Positions 11,936 through 22,644 of a stretch of DNA of 64,000 nt are shown here, in pieces. Source of the stretch: Ypsolopha sequella (taxonomy: Eukaryota; Arthropoda; Insecta; Lepidoptera; Ypsolophidae); the NCBI GenBank assembly GCA_934047225.1, contig OW203997.1, positions 1,226,417 to 1,290,416 on the forward strand, written 5' to 3'. The position numbers were made by a program, and so were the translations under genes. The notes below the pieces were generated by a model. It made no database searches, was not told where the DNA came from, and worked only from the letters and a program-made list of their open reading frames with translations. How positions within the stretch are numbered: position 1 is the first letter of the stretch; each line of letters begins with the position of its first letter.

Positions 11936-12103
11936 TATCATTTATTAACGATGTAAATTGTCTTTATAAGCAATAAAGATCTCTGACGACTTATCAGTCT
12001 CGTTCTAGTTTTCGAACTTACTTTGTTATTTATAAAAGAAGACTTATTTTATTATTATTATAGTGGTGTTTTTGATCCCTGTCAGTCTATAAAAAACGAA
12101 CAA

Positions 12104-12753
12104 ATGGAGGTAAGAATAACGAATCTTTATTTATTTTTTTACGTTTTATTCATAACCAAGTTTGATTCCTCAGGTTGTTTATTTTCTTTTCTTCATATTT
12201 TTGTGTTTTTAGTTGTTTTATCTTTTTTTTTTTGTTTTGTTTTCAGAATTCAGGGGAATTGTATATCAATGACGTGCAAGAAGATGAAGTGTTTGATCCA
12301 GTTAGACAGAACCCATATTATTATGCTCAGGACCCTTTAGCCAACTTTGAGGAGGAAATGGCGTCTAGAGTTAAGAAAAGGAAGATTAATCAAAAGCCTG
12401 ATACTAATATCGATGCGTTTTTCGATAAAAAGGTGCCAATAAAGATCAAGAGAGGAATCAGTTCGAATGTTGGGGAACCTAAAGAAAATGGTATACAGTA
12501 CATAGCATTACCAGAAGAAGACAATGCTACGCATCTTATAAAAATTGAGTTATTTGATTTACATAAGATCCGTGATATTCCACATGAAGAACAATGGAAA
12601 CATGCTGAAGTTCGAGTAAAATATGTTAGTAAAACCCCTGACGATGAAATTAAACGAATGAGTGAAAGTATTGTATACAAAATTACGAAGTTTATAGCTG
12701 ATAACTCTAAATGTAAGAGCTATTTTATTGATTTTGGAAAGATGAAAAAATAA
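12104..12753 (+). CDS. Unknown 170-residue protein with one intron, left arm of palindrome 1
   Basis: I do not recognise this protein. Exon 1 is only ATG GAG (12104-12109), followed by GTAAGA, a 137-bp intron with a long T-rich tract and TTTTCAG at 12240-12246, then exon 2 (12247-12753) starting NSGELYINDVQEDEVFD. Joining is in frame. The protein is hydrophilic with an acidic N-terminus, a basic patch ASRVKKRKINQK that could be a nuclear signal, and ends FIDFGKMKK. A poly(A) signal AATAAA follows near 12834. It lies just before the polymerase fragment on the same strand. The intact frame in both arms suggests recent function or recent copying. Confidence 0.7.
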
Positions 12754-12773
12754 TCGTTTCACTTCCTTACTTT

Positions 12774-12845
12774 TGTAAAATACGTTACAACTTATATTTT
12801 TATATTGCTCACATATAAGGTTTATTAAGTTAAAATAAAACAACT
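12774..12845 (+). repeat. Direct repeat, left flank of polymerase fragment
   Basis: About 72 bp beginning TGTAAAATACGTTACAACT, carrying TTTATTAAGT and AAAATAAAACAACT, recurs at 13466-13539 with a few differences. The two copies bracket the polymerase fragment exactly. Mirror copies occur in the right arm. Confidence 0.85.
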
Positions 12846-12847
12846 TG

Positions 12848-13468
12848 GATTTATCTTAGAAGTTGATCTTGAATATCCCATTGAAAAACATGATCTACAC
12901 TCTGATTTACCCTTGTCCTGAGCTCATAAAAACTTCAAATAATGCAGGTGAAAGATTGATCACAAGTCTTAATCCAAAATCAAAGTACGTGATTCACTAC
13001 GTTAACTTAATACAATGTCTAGAACATGGATTAATTTTAACAAAAGTGCATCGTGTATTGCAATTCAACCAGAAACCTTGGTTAAGATAATATATAGACT
13101 TAAACACTAAATATCGTTCCCAGGCTACTTCTGCTTTTGATAAAGACTTCTATAAATTAATGAATAATTCTGTTTACGGTAAGACGATGGAAAATGTTGA
13201 AAAGAGGGTTAATGTCAAACTTGTAACACATTGGGAGAACAACGGTAAAAAAAATGGGTGCGTCAAGTCTGTCAAGCAGACCGGAATATCAAAACCGAAC
13301 TGTGTTTTCGAAAAATTTGATTGCGGTCCAATTAAAAAAAGACAAAACATGTCTATAACAAACCAATTTATCTCGCATTTTGTATTCTAGACTTATCCAA
13401 AACACTCATGTACCAATTTCATTACGACTACATGAAAATAAAATACGGTCAAAATGTAAAACTAATGT
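12848..13468 (+). pseudogene. Protein-primed DNA polymerase B fragment (palm part), left arm
   Basis: Similar to DNA_pol_B_2 polymerases of Polintons and adintoviruses: recognisable blocks are LEVDLEYPIEKHDLHSDL, KVHRVLQFNQKPWL, then [20 protein letters not shown], and LSKTLMYQFHYDYM. It is broken by a frameshift near 12915-12950, an in-frame TAA ending at 13090, and another frame change near 13385. The exonuclease region and the YxDTDS motif C are not here. The C-terminal part follows in the loop at 15437. It is clearly inactive. Confidence 0.85.
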
Positions 13469-13539
13469 AAAATACGTTACAACTAATATTTTTTATACTG
13501 CTCACATATAATGTTTATTAAGTCAAAATAAAACAACTC
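13466..13539 (+). repeat. Direct repeat, right flank of polymerase fragment
   Basis: Second copy of the 12774-12845 repeat, placed at the end of the polymerase fragment. Confidence 0.85.
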
Positions 13540-13636
13540 ATATCACATAACATAATATTTTATTTATAATATCATCAAATCAATCTGTTATAATAGTAGT
13601 TTAACATAAAATCGTTTAATATGGTATTATCATGAT

Positions 13637-15216
13637 CGAACAGATTAATAAAATAGTCTAAAGAATACCTTTCCATTTTAAAATAAATAAATAACAAAGC
13701 ATATTCCCCCACATACTGAAGTTAAAATACTTTGAAGAATCTTAGTGCTATGTATCCAATTATCCATTGCTTACAATTTCTATTTAAAAATGATAAATGA
13801 CTTCCTGTTGGTTTCCTTCCAAAACTGTCGAAATATTCTCCAACTTTATTTATAAAATGAATCAATTTAATAGTTCACATGCTTTTTATTGTATAATTTT
13901 ATTTATTAAGATTGTATATTAGACATATCTGGTTATAACTATTTATAACACAACGAATATAACATTGCACTATAATATACGAGTACGAATACAACAATTA
14001 TTTTTTCACAACAAAAAAAGAAATTATAGCTTTTGAGAATGTTTTATAGACTTGTCAATTCAAGCGATACTCTCAGGAGAGAGATATCACAAATTAAATA
14101 CAATAAAAAAAATATCGTGTAATCTACCCAAACAACTCCAATCATTTTGAAAATAACTGAACATTATAAACAGATTAATAAAATAGTCTAAAGAATACCT
14201 TTCCATTTTAAAATAAATAAATAACAAAGCATATTCCCCCACATACTGAAGTTAAAATACTTTGAAGAATCTTAGTGCTATGTATCCAATTATCCATTGC
14301 TTACAATTTCTATTTAAAAATGATAAATGACTTCCTGTTGGTTTCCTTCCAAAACTGTCGAAATATTCTCCATCTTTATTTATAAAATGAATCAATTTAA
14401 TAGTTCACATGCTTTTTATTGTATAATTTTATTTATTAAGATTGTATATTTGACATATCTGGTTATAACTATTTATAACACAACGAATATAACATTGCAC
14501 TATAATATACGAGTACGAATACAACAATTATTTTTTCACAACAAAAAAAGAAATTATAACTTTTGAGAATGTTTTATAGACTTGTCAATTCAAGCGATAC
14601 TCTCAGGAGAGAGATATCACAAATTAAATACAATAAAAAAAATATCGTGTAATCTACCCAAACAACTCCAAGCATTTTGAAAATAACTGAACATTATAAA
14701 CAGATTAATAAAATAGTCTAAAGAATACCTTTCCATTTTAAAATAAATAAATAACAAAGCATATTCCCCCACATACTGAAGTTAAAATACTTTGAAGAAT
14801 CTTAGTGCTATGTATCCAATTATCCATTGCTTACAATTTCTATTTAAAAATGATAAATGACTTCCTGTTGGTTTCCTTCCAAAACTGTCGAAATATTCTC
14901 CATCTTTATTTATAAAATGAATCAATTTAATAGTTCACATGCTTTTTATTGTATAATTTTATTTATTAAGATTGTATATTTGACATATCTGGTTATAACT
15001 ATTTATAACACAACGAATATAACATTGCACTATAATATACGAGTACGAATACAACAATTATTTTTTCACAACAAAAAAAGAAATTATAGCTTTTGAGAAT
15101 GTTTTATAGACTTGTCAATTCAAGCGATACTCTCAGGAGAGAGATATCACAAATTAAATACAATAAAAAAAAATATCGTGTAATCTACCCAAACAACTCC
15201 AAGCATTTTAAAAATA
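13637..15216. repeat. Tandem array of three 530-bp units, left arm of palindrome 1
   Basis: Units start at about 13639, 14169 and 14699 with CAGATTAATAAAATAGTC and differ at only a few bases. Each has a 79-codon open frame (MTSCWFPSKTVEIFSIFIYK) in two of the three copies; I regard this as chance, since the frame has a stop in the first unit. The array separates the palm and C-terminal parts of the polymerase. Confidence 0.95.
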
Positions 15217-15436
15217 ACTGAACATAACACATGAAAAAAGTTATAATTCAAAAAAATATTTCACTTAACTATACACGAGAACTTCACTAAATAATACATT
15301 TTTATTTATGATATATAATTATGTTACTTAAGCATCATTATAAATTTATCCTAAAGTGCCCCCATAAAGTGTCCGTAGAATTCGATATCAAATACCTTTT
15401 AGAATCATCAGATGACAATGTATTTTTTTTTATCTT

Positions 15437-15814
15437 GCAAATAACAAATTTGGTATCACTCAAGCAAATAAAAAGGTTCCCGGTTTATTTAAAGATGAAC
15501 ATGAAGGTGAAATTTTATTGGAGTTTGTAGGATTGCAATCGAAATTGTACTGCATAAAAACTGAAAGTCAAGAAATAAAAAAAGCAAAAGGTACAAAAAA
15601 GTGTATCACGAAAAACCTAGAGTTTTCAGATTATGATAACGTCTTATTACGTGGCAAGGAACTCAGAAAGACAAACGTACATTTCAAGTCAATAAAACAT
15701 CAGTTATTTTCACAGGAGCTTAACAAGGTGGTATTATCACGCAGGGACAACAAAACATTTATTTTAAAAGATAATATATCAACACTATCTTGGGGCCATC
15801 ATTTACTATTTTGA
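15437..15814 (+). pseudogene. DNA polymerase B C-terminal fragment in the palindrome 1 loop
   Basis: The frame contains KKVPGLFKDEHEGEILLEFV, a region typical of Polinton-type polymerases downstream of motif C, followed by KKAKGTKKCITKNLEFSDY and a C-terminus near LSWGHHLLF. It is collinear with the palm fragment in the left arm and has no partner in the right arm. The upstream stretch 15321-15436 is out of frame. Without motif C between the two parts no functional polymerase is encoded. Confidence 0.8.
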
Positions 15815-15829
15815 GCAGTACTTTTCAAA

Positions 15830-16174
15830 ATGGATGCAGGGTTTTTGAGAGATGTGATGGTATCAAAACATACATACATTCACAGAAATGGTACTAAAAT
15901 TACAACAGGACTATATGCTGAATCAGATTTTAAAATTTTTGTTAAAGTAAAGAAGAACACAGATGTATTATTTCTATCGTTTGTTGAATGGCAGATGATA
16001 TCCGATGATTTGTATAAATATTATGTTGGTGAAATTTATAATCTTAAGTCGTTTACATACTTATTTTGTGAAAAACGATGTTCTTTAACTTTTATAAATT
16101 TTATTTTCATAGCTCTATATGAATATCTATTATGTATAACAAAAAAGAGTTCAGAAACTCCAAAACGATTATGA
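15830..16174 (+). CDS. Unknown 114-residue ORF in the palindrome 1 loop
   Basis: Starts 15 bp after the polymerase stop and reads MDAGFLRDVMVSKHTYIHRN, with FLSFVEWQMISDDLYKYY in the middle and a hydrophobic stretch near residues 88-104. I do not recognise it. Its place directly after the polymerase and in the single-copy loop suggests it belongs to the same element. The end may be a frameshift, because open sequence continues in another frame to about 16345. Confidence 0.45.
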   Translation: MDAGFLRDVMVSKHTYIHRNGTKITTGLYAESDFKIFVKVKKNTDVLFLSFVEWQMISDDLYKYYVGEIYNLKSFTYLFCEKRCSLTFINFIFIALYEYLLCITKKSSETPKRL

Positions 16175-16756
16175 AGTTGTTTTAAACTTTATAAATAAAA
16201 TAACAAAATATTTGAAAACAAATTGTATCTCAAATAACAATGTATTAAAAAGTATACTAGCATTTAATGTAGACTCAAACTCTATTGTAGAATTAGAACT
16301 TATAACTAACTGTTTAGATTACTTTTACATTTTTACTATTACATAAGTGAAAAATAATTTTTGATACCTATTAATAAACTGATTATTATAAAATTGTTAT
16401 ATTTTTTATTTATTTCTCCTGACTCTAACATTTTTTTGTCTTCGATGTACTATTAGTTGCAGGTGTGAACTTGATCAGCACATATCATGTTTTCATTTAT
16501 GCTAAACGATAACAATCTTGATGTTCTCACATAGTCAGCATTTTTTATATTAAACAAGTCTCAGCCTGTGTGAAACCTACACCACACAGTTTTGCAATGT
16601 AAGTTGATTTTTTGTTTCCCTGACTGGAACGCTTCATTTGATCGTCATAATTACTGAAAGTCGCAGGCTTTACATTACGTTAGAAAAATGTCTTCGGTGA
16701 GTAATTTTGTATAACTTATATAGGGTTTTATATTCAATGCCTATAAATTATATAAA
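16175..16756. other. Right part of the palindrome 1 loop
   Basis: AT-rich, no supported gene. Short open stretches near 16175-16345 may extend the preceding ORF after a frameshift. AATAAA-like motifs occur near 16190 and 16370. Confidence 0.4.
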
Positions 16757-18865
16757 TATTTTTAAAATGCTTGGAGTTGTTTGGGTAGATTACACGATAT
16801 TTTTTTTTATTGTATTTAATTTGTGATATCTCTCTCCTGAGAGTATCGCTTGAATTGACAAGTCTATAAAACATTCTCAAAAGCTATAATTTCTTTTTTT
16901 GTTGTGAAAAAATAATTGTTGTATTCGTACTCGTATATTATAGTGCAATGTTATATTCGTTGTGTTATAAATAGTTATAACCAGATATGTCTAATATACA
17001 ATCTTAATAAATAAAATTATACAATAAAAAGCATGTGAACTATTAAATTGATTCATTTTATAAATAAAGATGGAGAATATTTCGACAGTTTTGGAAGGAA
17101 ACCAACAGGAAGTCATTTATCATTTTTAAATAGAAATTGTAAGCAATGGATAATTGGATACATAGCACTAAGATTCTTCAAAGTATTTTAACTTCAGTAT
17201 GTGGGGGAATATGCTTTGTTATTTATTTATTTTAAAATGGAAAGGTATTCTTTAGACTATTTTATTAATCTGTTTATAATGTTCAGTTATTTTCAAAATG
17301 CTTGGAGTTGTTTGGGTAGATTACACGATATTTTTTTTATTGTATTTAATTTGTGATATCTCTCTCCTGAGAGTATCGCTTGAATTGACAAGTCTATAAA
17401 ACATTCTCAAAAGTTATAATTTCTTTTTTTGTTGTGAAAAAATAATTGTTGTATTCGTACTCGTATATTATAGTGCAATGTTATATTCGTTGTGTTATAA
17501 ATAGTTATAACCAGATATGCCAAATATACAATCTTAATAAATAAAATTATACAATAAAAAGCATGTGAACTATTAAATTGATTCATTTTATAAATAAAGA
17601 TGGAGAATATTTCGACAGTTTTGGAAGGAAACCAACAGGAAGTCATTTATCATTTTTAAATAGAAATTGTAAGCAATGGATAATTGGATACATAGCACTA
17701 AGATTCTTCAAAGTATTTTAACTTCAGTATGTGGGGGAATATGCTTTGTTATTTATTTATTTTAAAATGGAAAGGTATTCTTTAGACTATTTTATTAATC
17801 TGTTTATAATGTTCAGTTATTTTCAAAATGCTTGGAGTTGTTTGGGTAGATTACACGATATTTTTTTTATTGTATTTAATTTGTGATATCTCTCTCCTGA
17901 GAGTATCGCTTAATTGACAGGTCTATAAAACATTCTCAAAAGTTATAATTTCTTTTTTTGTTGTGAAAAAATAATTGTTGTATTCGTACTCGTATATTAT
18001 AGTGCAATGTTATATTCGTTGTGTTATAAATAGTTATAACCAGATATGTCAAATATACAATCTTAATAAATAAAATTATACAATAAAAAGCATGTGAACT
18101 ATTAAATTGATTCATTTTATAAATAAAGATGGAGAATATTTCGACAGTTTTGGAAGGAAACCAACAGGAAGTCATTTATCGTTTTTAAATAGAAATTGTA
18201 AGCAATGGATAATTGGATACATAGCACTAAGATTCTTCAAAGTATTTTAACTTCAGTATGTGGGGGAATATGCTTTGTTATTTATTTATTTTAAAATGGA
18301 AAGGTATTCTTTAGACTATTTTATTAATCTGTTTATAATGTTCAGTTATTTTCAAAATGATTGGAGTTGTTTGGGTAGATTACACGATATTTTTTTTATT
18401 GTATTTAATTTGTGATATCTCTCTCCTGAGAGTATCGCTTGAATTGACAAGTCTATAAAACATTCTCAAAAGCTATAATTTCTTTTTTTGTTGTGAAAAA
18501 ATAATTGTTGTATTCGTACTCGTATATTATAGTGCAATGTTATATTCGTTGTGTTATAAATAGTTATAACCAGATATGTCTAATATACAATCTTAATAAA
18601 TAAAATTATACAATAAAAAGCATGTGAACTATTAAATTGATTCATTTTATAAATAAAGTTGGAGAATATTTCGACAGTTTTGGAAGGAAACCAACAGGAA
18701 GTCATTTATCATTTTTAAATAGAAATTGTAAGCAATGGATAATTGGATACATAGCACTAAGATTCTTCAAAGTATTTTAACTTCAGTATGTGGGGGAATA
18801 TGCTTTGTTATTTATTTATTTTAAAATGGAAAGGTATTCTTTAGACTATTTTATTAATCTGTTCG
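16757..18865. repeat. Tandem array of four 530-bp units, right arm of palindrome 1
   Basis: Reverse complement of the left-arm units, with one extra copy. Units begin at about 16765, 17298, 17827 and 18356. The extra unit explains the 529-bp difference in arm length. Confidence 0.95.
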
Positions 18866-19033
18866 ATCATGATAATACCATATTAAACGATTTTATGTTA
18901 AACTACTATTATAACAGATTGATTTGATGATATTATAAATAAAATATTATGTTATGTGATATGAGTTGTTTTATTTTGACTTAATAAACATTATATGTGA
19001 GCAGTATAAAAAATATTAGTTGTAACGTATTTT

Positions 19034-19654
19034 ACATTAGTTTTACATTTTGACCGTATTTTATTTTCATGTAGTCGTAATGAAATTGGTACATGAGTGT
19101 TTTGGATAAGTCTAGAATACAAAATGCGAGATAAATTGGTTTGTTATAGACATGTTTTGTCTTTTTTTAATTGGACCGCAATCAAATTTTTCGAAAACAC
19201 AGTTCGGTTTTGATATTCCGGTCTGCTTGACAGACTTGACGCACCCATTTTTTTTACCGTTGTTCTCCCAATGTGTTACAAGTTTGACATTAACCCTCTT
19301 TTCAACATTTTCCATCGTCTTACCGTAAACAGAATTATTCATTAATTTATAGAAGTCTTTATCAAAAGCAGAAGTAGCCTGGGAACGATATTTAGTGTTT
19401 AAGTCTATATATTATCTTAACCAAGGTTTCTGGTTGAATTGCAATACACGATGCACTTTTGTTAAAATTAATCCATGTTCTAGACATTGTATTAAGTTAA
19501 CGTAGTGAATCACGTACTTTGATTTTGGATTAAGACTTGTGATCAATCTTTCACCTGCATTATTTGAAGTTTTTATGAGCTCAGGACAAGGGTAAATCAG
19601 AGTGTAGATCATGTTTTTCAATGGGATATTCAAGATCAACTTCTAAGATAAATC
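19034..19654 (-). pseudogene. Protein-primed DNA polymerase B fragment, right arm copy
   Basis: Mirror image of 12848-13468 with the same frameshifts and stop, so the damage predates the palindrome or was copied by gene conversion between arms. It is likewise bracketed by the 72-bp direct repeats. Confidence 0.85.
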
Positions 19655-19748
19655 CAAGTTGTTTTATTTTAACTTAATAAACCTTATATGTGAGCAATAT
19701 AAAAATATAAGTTGTAACGTATTTTACAAAAGTAAGGAAGTGAAACGA

Positions 19749-20398
19749 TTATTTTTTCATCTTTCCAAAATCAATAAAATAGCTCTTACATTTAGAGTTA
19801 TCAGCTATAAACTTCGTAATTTTGTATACAATACTTTCACTCATTCGTTTAATTTCATCGTCAGGGGTTTTACTAACATATTTTACTCGAACTTCAGCAT
19901 GTTTCCATTGTTCTTCATGTGGAATATCACGGATCTTATGTAAATCAAATAACTCAATTTTTATAAGATGCGTAGCATTGTCTTCTTCTGGTAATGCTAT
20001 GTACTGTATACCATTTTCTTTAGGTTTCCCAACATTCGAACTGATTCCTCTCTTGATCTTTATTGGCACCTTTTTATCGAAAAACGCATCGATATTAGTA
20101 TCAGGCTTTTGATTAATCTTCCTTTTCTTAACTCTAGACGCCATTTCCTCCTCAAAGTTGGCTAAAGGGTCCTGAGCATAATAATATGGGTTCTGTCTAA
20201 CTGGATCAAACACTTCATCTTCTTGCACGTCATTGATATACAATTCCCCTGAATTCTGAAAACAAAACAAAAAAAAAAAGATAAAACAACTAAAAACACA
20301 AAAATATGAAGAAAAGAAAATAAACAACCTGAGGAATCAAACTTGGTTATGAATAAAACGTAAAAAAATAAATAAAGATTCGTTATTCTTACCTCCAT
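19749..20398 (-). CDS. Unknown 170-residue protein with one intron, right arm copy
   Basis: Mirror copy of the left-arm gene: exon 1 20393-20398, intron 20256-20392, exon 2 19749-20255. Splice sites and frame are intact. I find one residue difference (Lys in place of Glu in the SNVG-PKENG segment). Function unknown. Confidence 0.7.
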
Positions 20399-21462
20399 TT
20401 GTTCGTTTTTTATAGACTGACAGGGATCAAAAACACCACTATAATAATAATAAAATAAGTCTTCTTTTATAAATAACAAAGTAAGTTCGAAAACTAGAAC
20501 GAGACTGATAAGTCGTCAGAGATCTTTATTGCTTATAAAGACAATTTACATCGTTAATAAATGATATAGATAAACAAGTATCCTAATAATAAATGACATG
20601 CACATAAACCATTACTAAGTGAATAATAACTTTGGAATGATTATAACAAAACTTTCGTGTTACTTATTTCATTATCAACAGATAAATAATGATCTCATTA
20701 ATAAATTACATGCAGGCACATAAACCAGTATTAAGTGAATAATAACTTTGGAATGACTATAACAAAACTTTCGCGTTACTCATTTCATCATCAACAGAAA
20801 AGTAATGAGATGAAACAATTATGTTTTCATCTTTCCATAAATCATTTTACCTGAAATCTAACTACTATCAGTTTTACTATGTCTATACCTCAGAACAATT
20901 TTATTACATCAATGGTCTATACTAATTTAGTAAACCTAAACGTGACCTGAGCATTGTTTTAGACGTTATTTCTACATATATGATTGACGTCAGTCACTGG
21001 ACCAAAGTAAATCAACTTTTATATCGTGTAGTAACATTCATCTGGACTGGAGATATCTTCAAAACAAACCATACAATAATTGAATCATTTTAAACATATC
21101 ATAAAATAATAACTTTGGCGTTTGTATGGAGAATTTGAAGAAAACTTGATATTCAGTAGGTGCTAAAATTTTTTTAGGAATGGAAGGTAAATCCACATTT
21201 TATAAAATTTCATGTTTAGAATGAGACAACATTAGAAAAGTGTCAGCTGTAGAAAAAAAAAACAACAATGACATGCACATAAAGTATTAAGTGAATAATA
21301 ACTTTGGAATGACTATAACAAAACTTTCGTGTTAATTATTTCATTATCAACAGATACATAATGATCCCATTAATAAATTACATGCATGCACATAAACCAG
21401 TATTAAGTGAATAGTCAATTAACTTGAGTTTTATTTTGGCAAATGTTGACACATCTCATTAA
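20399..21462. repeat. Right-arm subterminal region of palindrome 1
   Basis: Mirror of 11040-12103: direct repeats of the TATTCACTTAATA type and the terminal GACACATCTCA followed by TTAA. No gene. Confidence 0.8.
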
Positions 21463-22603
21463 GAGTATGACATAGCCAAAACAAAAACCAGTTCCGGGCG
21501 TGGCTTATTCTATTTTACGATAGCGCGCGGGGGGAAATTCGTCCCGGTCTCTAAGCTCGCGTCACCATAGCAAAAATACGAATAGAGTGGACGAGGCAGG
21601 GTCAAAAGTAATACGTATTTTATTTTATCTAATTTATTAGTGTATTTCGATCATCGTCACACGGCATTGATCCTACTTGCTATCACGTCGGGGCGTAAAT
21701 TTATTATGGTCGGCTAAAAGTGGTTTTTTGAGTGTTTGATTTATCAGTTGACCCTCGGAACATTTCAGACACTCCTTTAGAGATACATAATAATATCGTG
21801 ACGGTTAATTGTCACCATTACCCATTCTTTAAATATTTTTCGCCCGTTGAACTGGTTTTACACTTGCGGGAAAATAAATTGTACCAAAAATTTCTTTACA
21901 AAAAATTTTTACTAAAGTTGTTATTACAAAAAGTGGAAACTAACAAGTATTCTCAGAAGGAATGCACCACGTCACTATCTATCTCACTGTAGCCTATATC
22001 AATTATGCCTCTCTCATTCAACCACGTTTAACTGCGTTACTATCTCATTCCAACTCATTTTAAATAGCGTCACTATTTATCTCACTCTAACGCCTGTTAA
22101 ATGGCATTTCTAATGAACGTCAAATATATTTACTACCCGCCACTCTTTCATTCTAAATACTAATTATTTAAAAAAATACGCAGCTCCTTTGGTAGTAAAA
22201 TAGCAATAACTTTTTTTTCAAAAGTAATACACAGAAATTGCCAGATCATTTGAAAAACAATATTTGATGAGCCATTATTTAAGACAATTTGCAAAACTAA
22301 CATAGGACATTTTTTTTCAGGGTGTGGTATCGAACTAACCTAATTACAAAAAATTGCTCATAAATTGGGTTTTTATTTTTCTTCCTGATGTAACAGCATT
22401 TCAAGGTTTATTTTTGACTTTATCAATAGCATGACTATTCAGAGTTGCGCAACAAAAATTTTATTCTTAGAATTTAGAACTGGTTAGCTTTGACTCTCAA
22501 AAATCTATTCGAATTTATAAAAGTACCATCAACTCGAAGACTATCTACTTTTTGCTGAGGTCATAATTTGATATTCTGGTCAGTCATGAGCTGGCCTACC
22601 AGC
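21463..22603. other. Spacer between the two palindromes
   Basis: About 1.1 kb without a supported gene. It contains a short GC-rich patch (GCGCGCGGGGGG near 21522). Part of it (21680-21730) resembles 9760-9810. An 86-codon open frame at 21732-21992 has no recognisable features and I do not call it. Confidence 0.5.
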
Positions 22604-22644
22604 CTTCCAAGGGAAATCGTTGACTTTTGGGACACCCGTTTACC

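Larger units (their letters stand above)
11040..21462. mobile_element. Palindrome 1: TTAA-flanked foldback element with polymerase B remnants
   Basis: The left arm 11040-15216 is the reverse complement of the right arm 16757-21462; paired positions sum to 32502 from the outer ends inward. The arms differ by one 530-bp internal repeat (3 left, 4 right) and a handful of bases. A TTAA lies at each tip (11040-11043, 21459-21462), and the element proper begins TGAGATGTGTCAAC on both sides. The loop 15217-16756 is single copy. Coding content is a protein-primed family B DNA polymerase in pieces, a mirrored 170-codon gene and a loop ORF. Long inverted termini and this polymerase fit Polinton/adintovirus- or bidnavirus-like linear elements, but TTAA targets are typical of piggyBac and Kolobok, not of Polintons (6-bp duplications). 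Classification is open. Confidence 0.85.

Noticed and set aside
14327..14566. 79-codon frame repeated in the 530-bp units
   Set aside because: Interrupted in the outermost unit of each arm and the innermost right unit, AT-rich and without recognisable features; probably chance.
21732..21992. 86-codon frame between the palindromes
   Set aside because: No domain, no splice or promoter context, base composition like the surrounding spacer.
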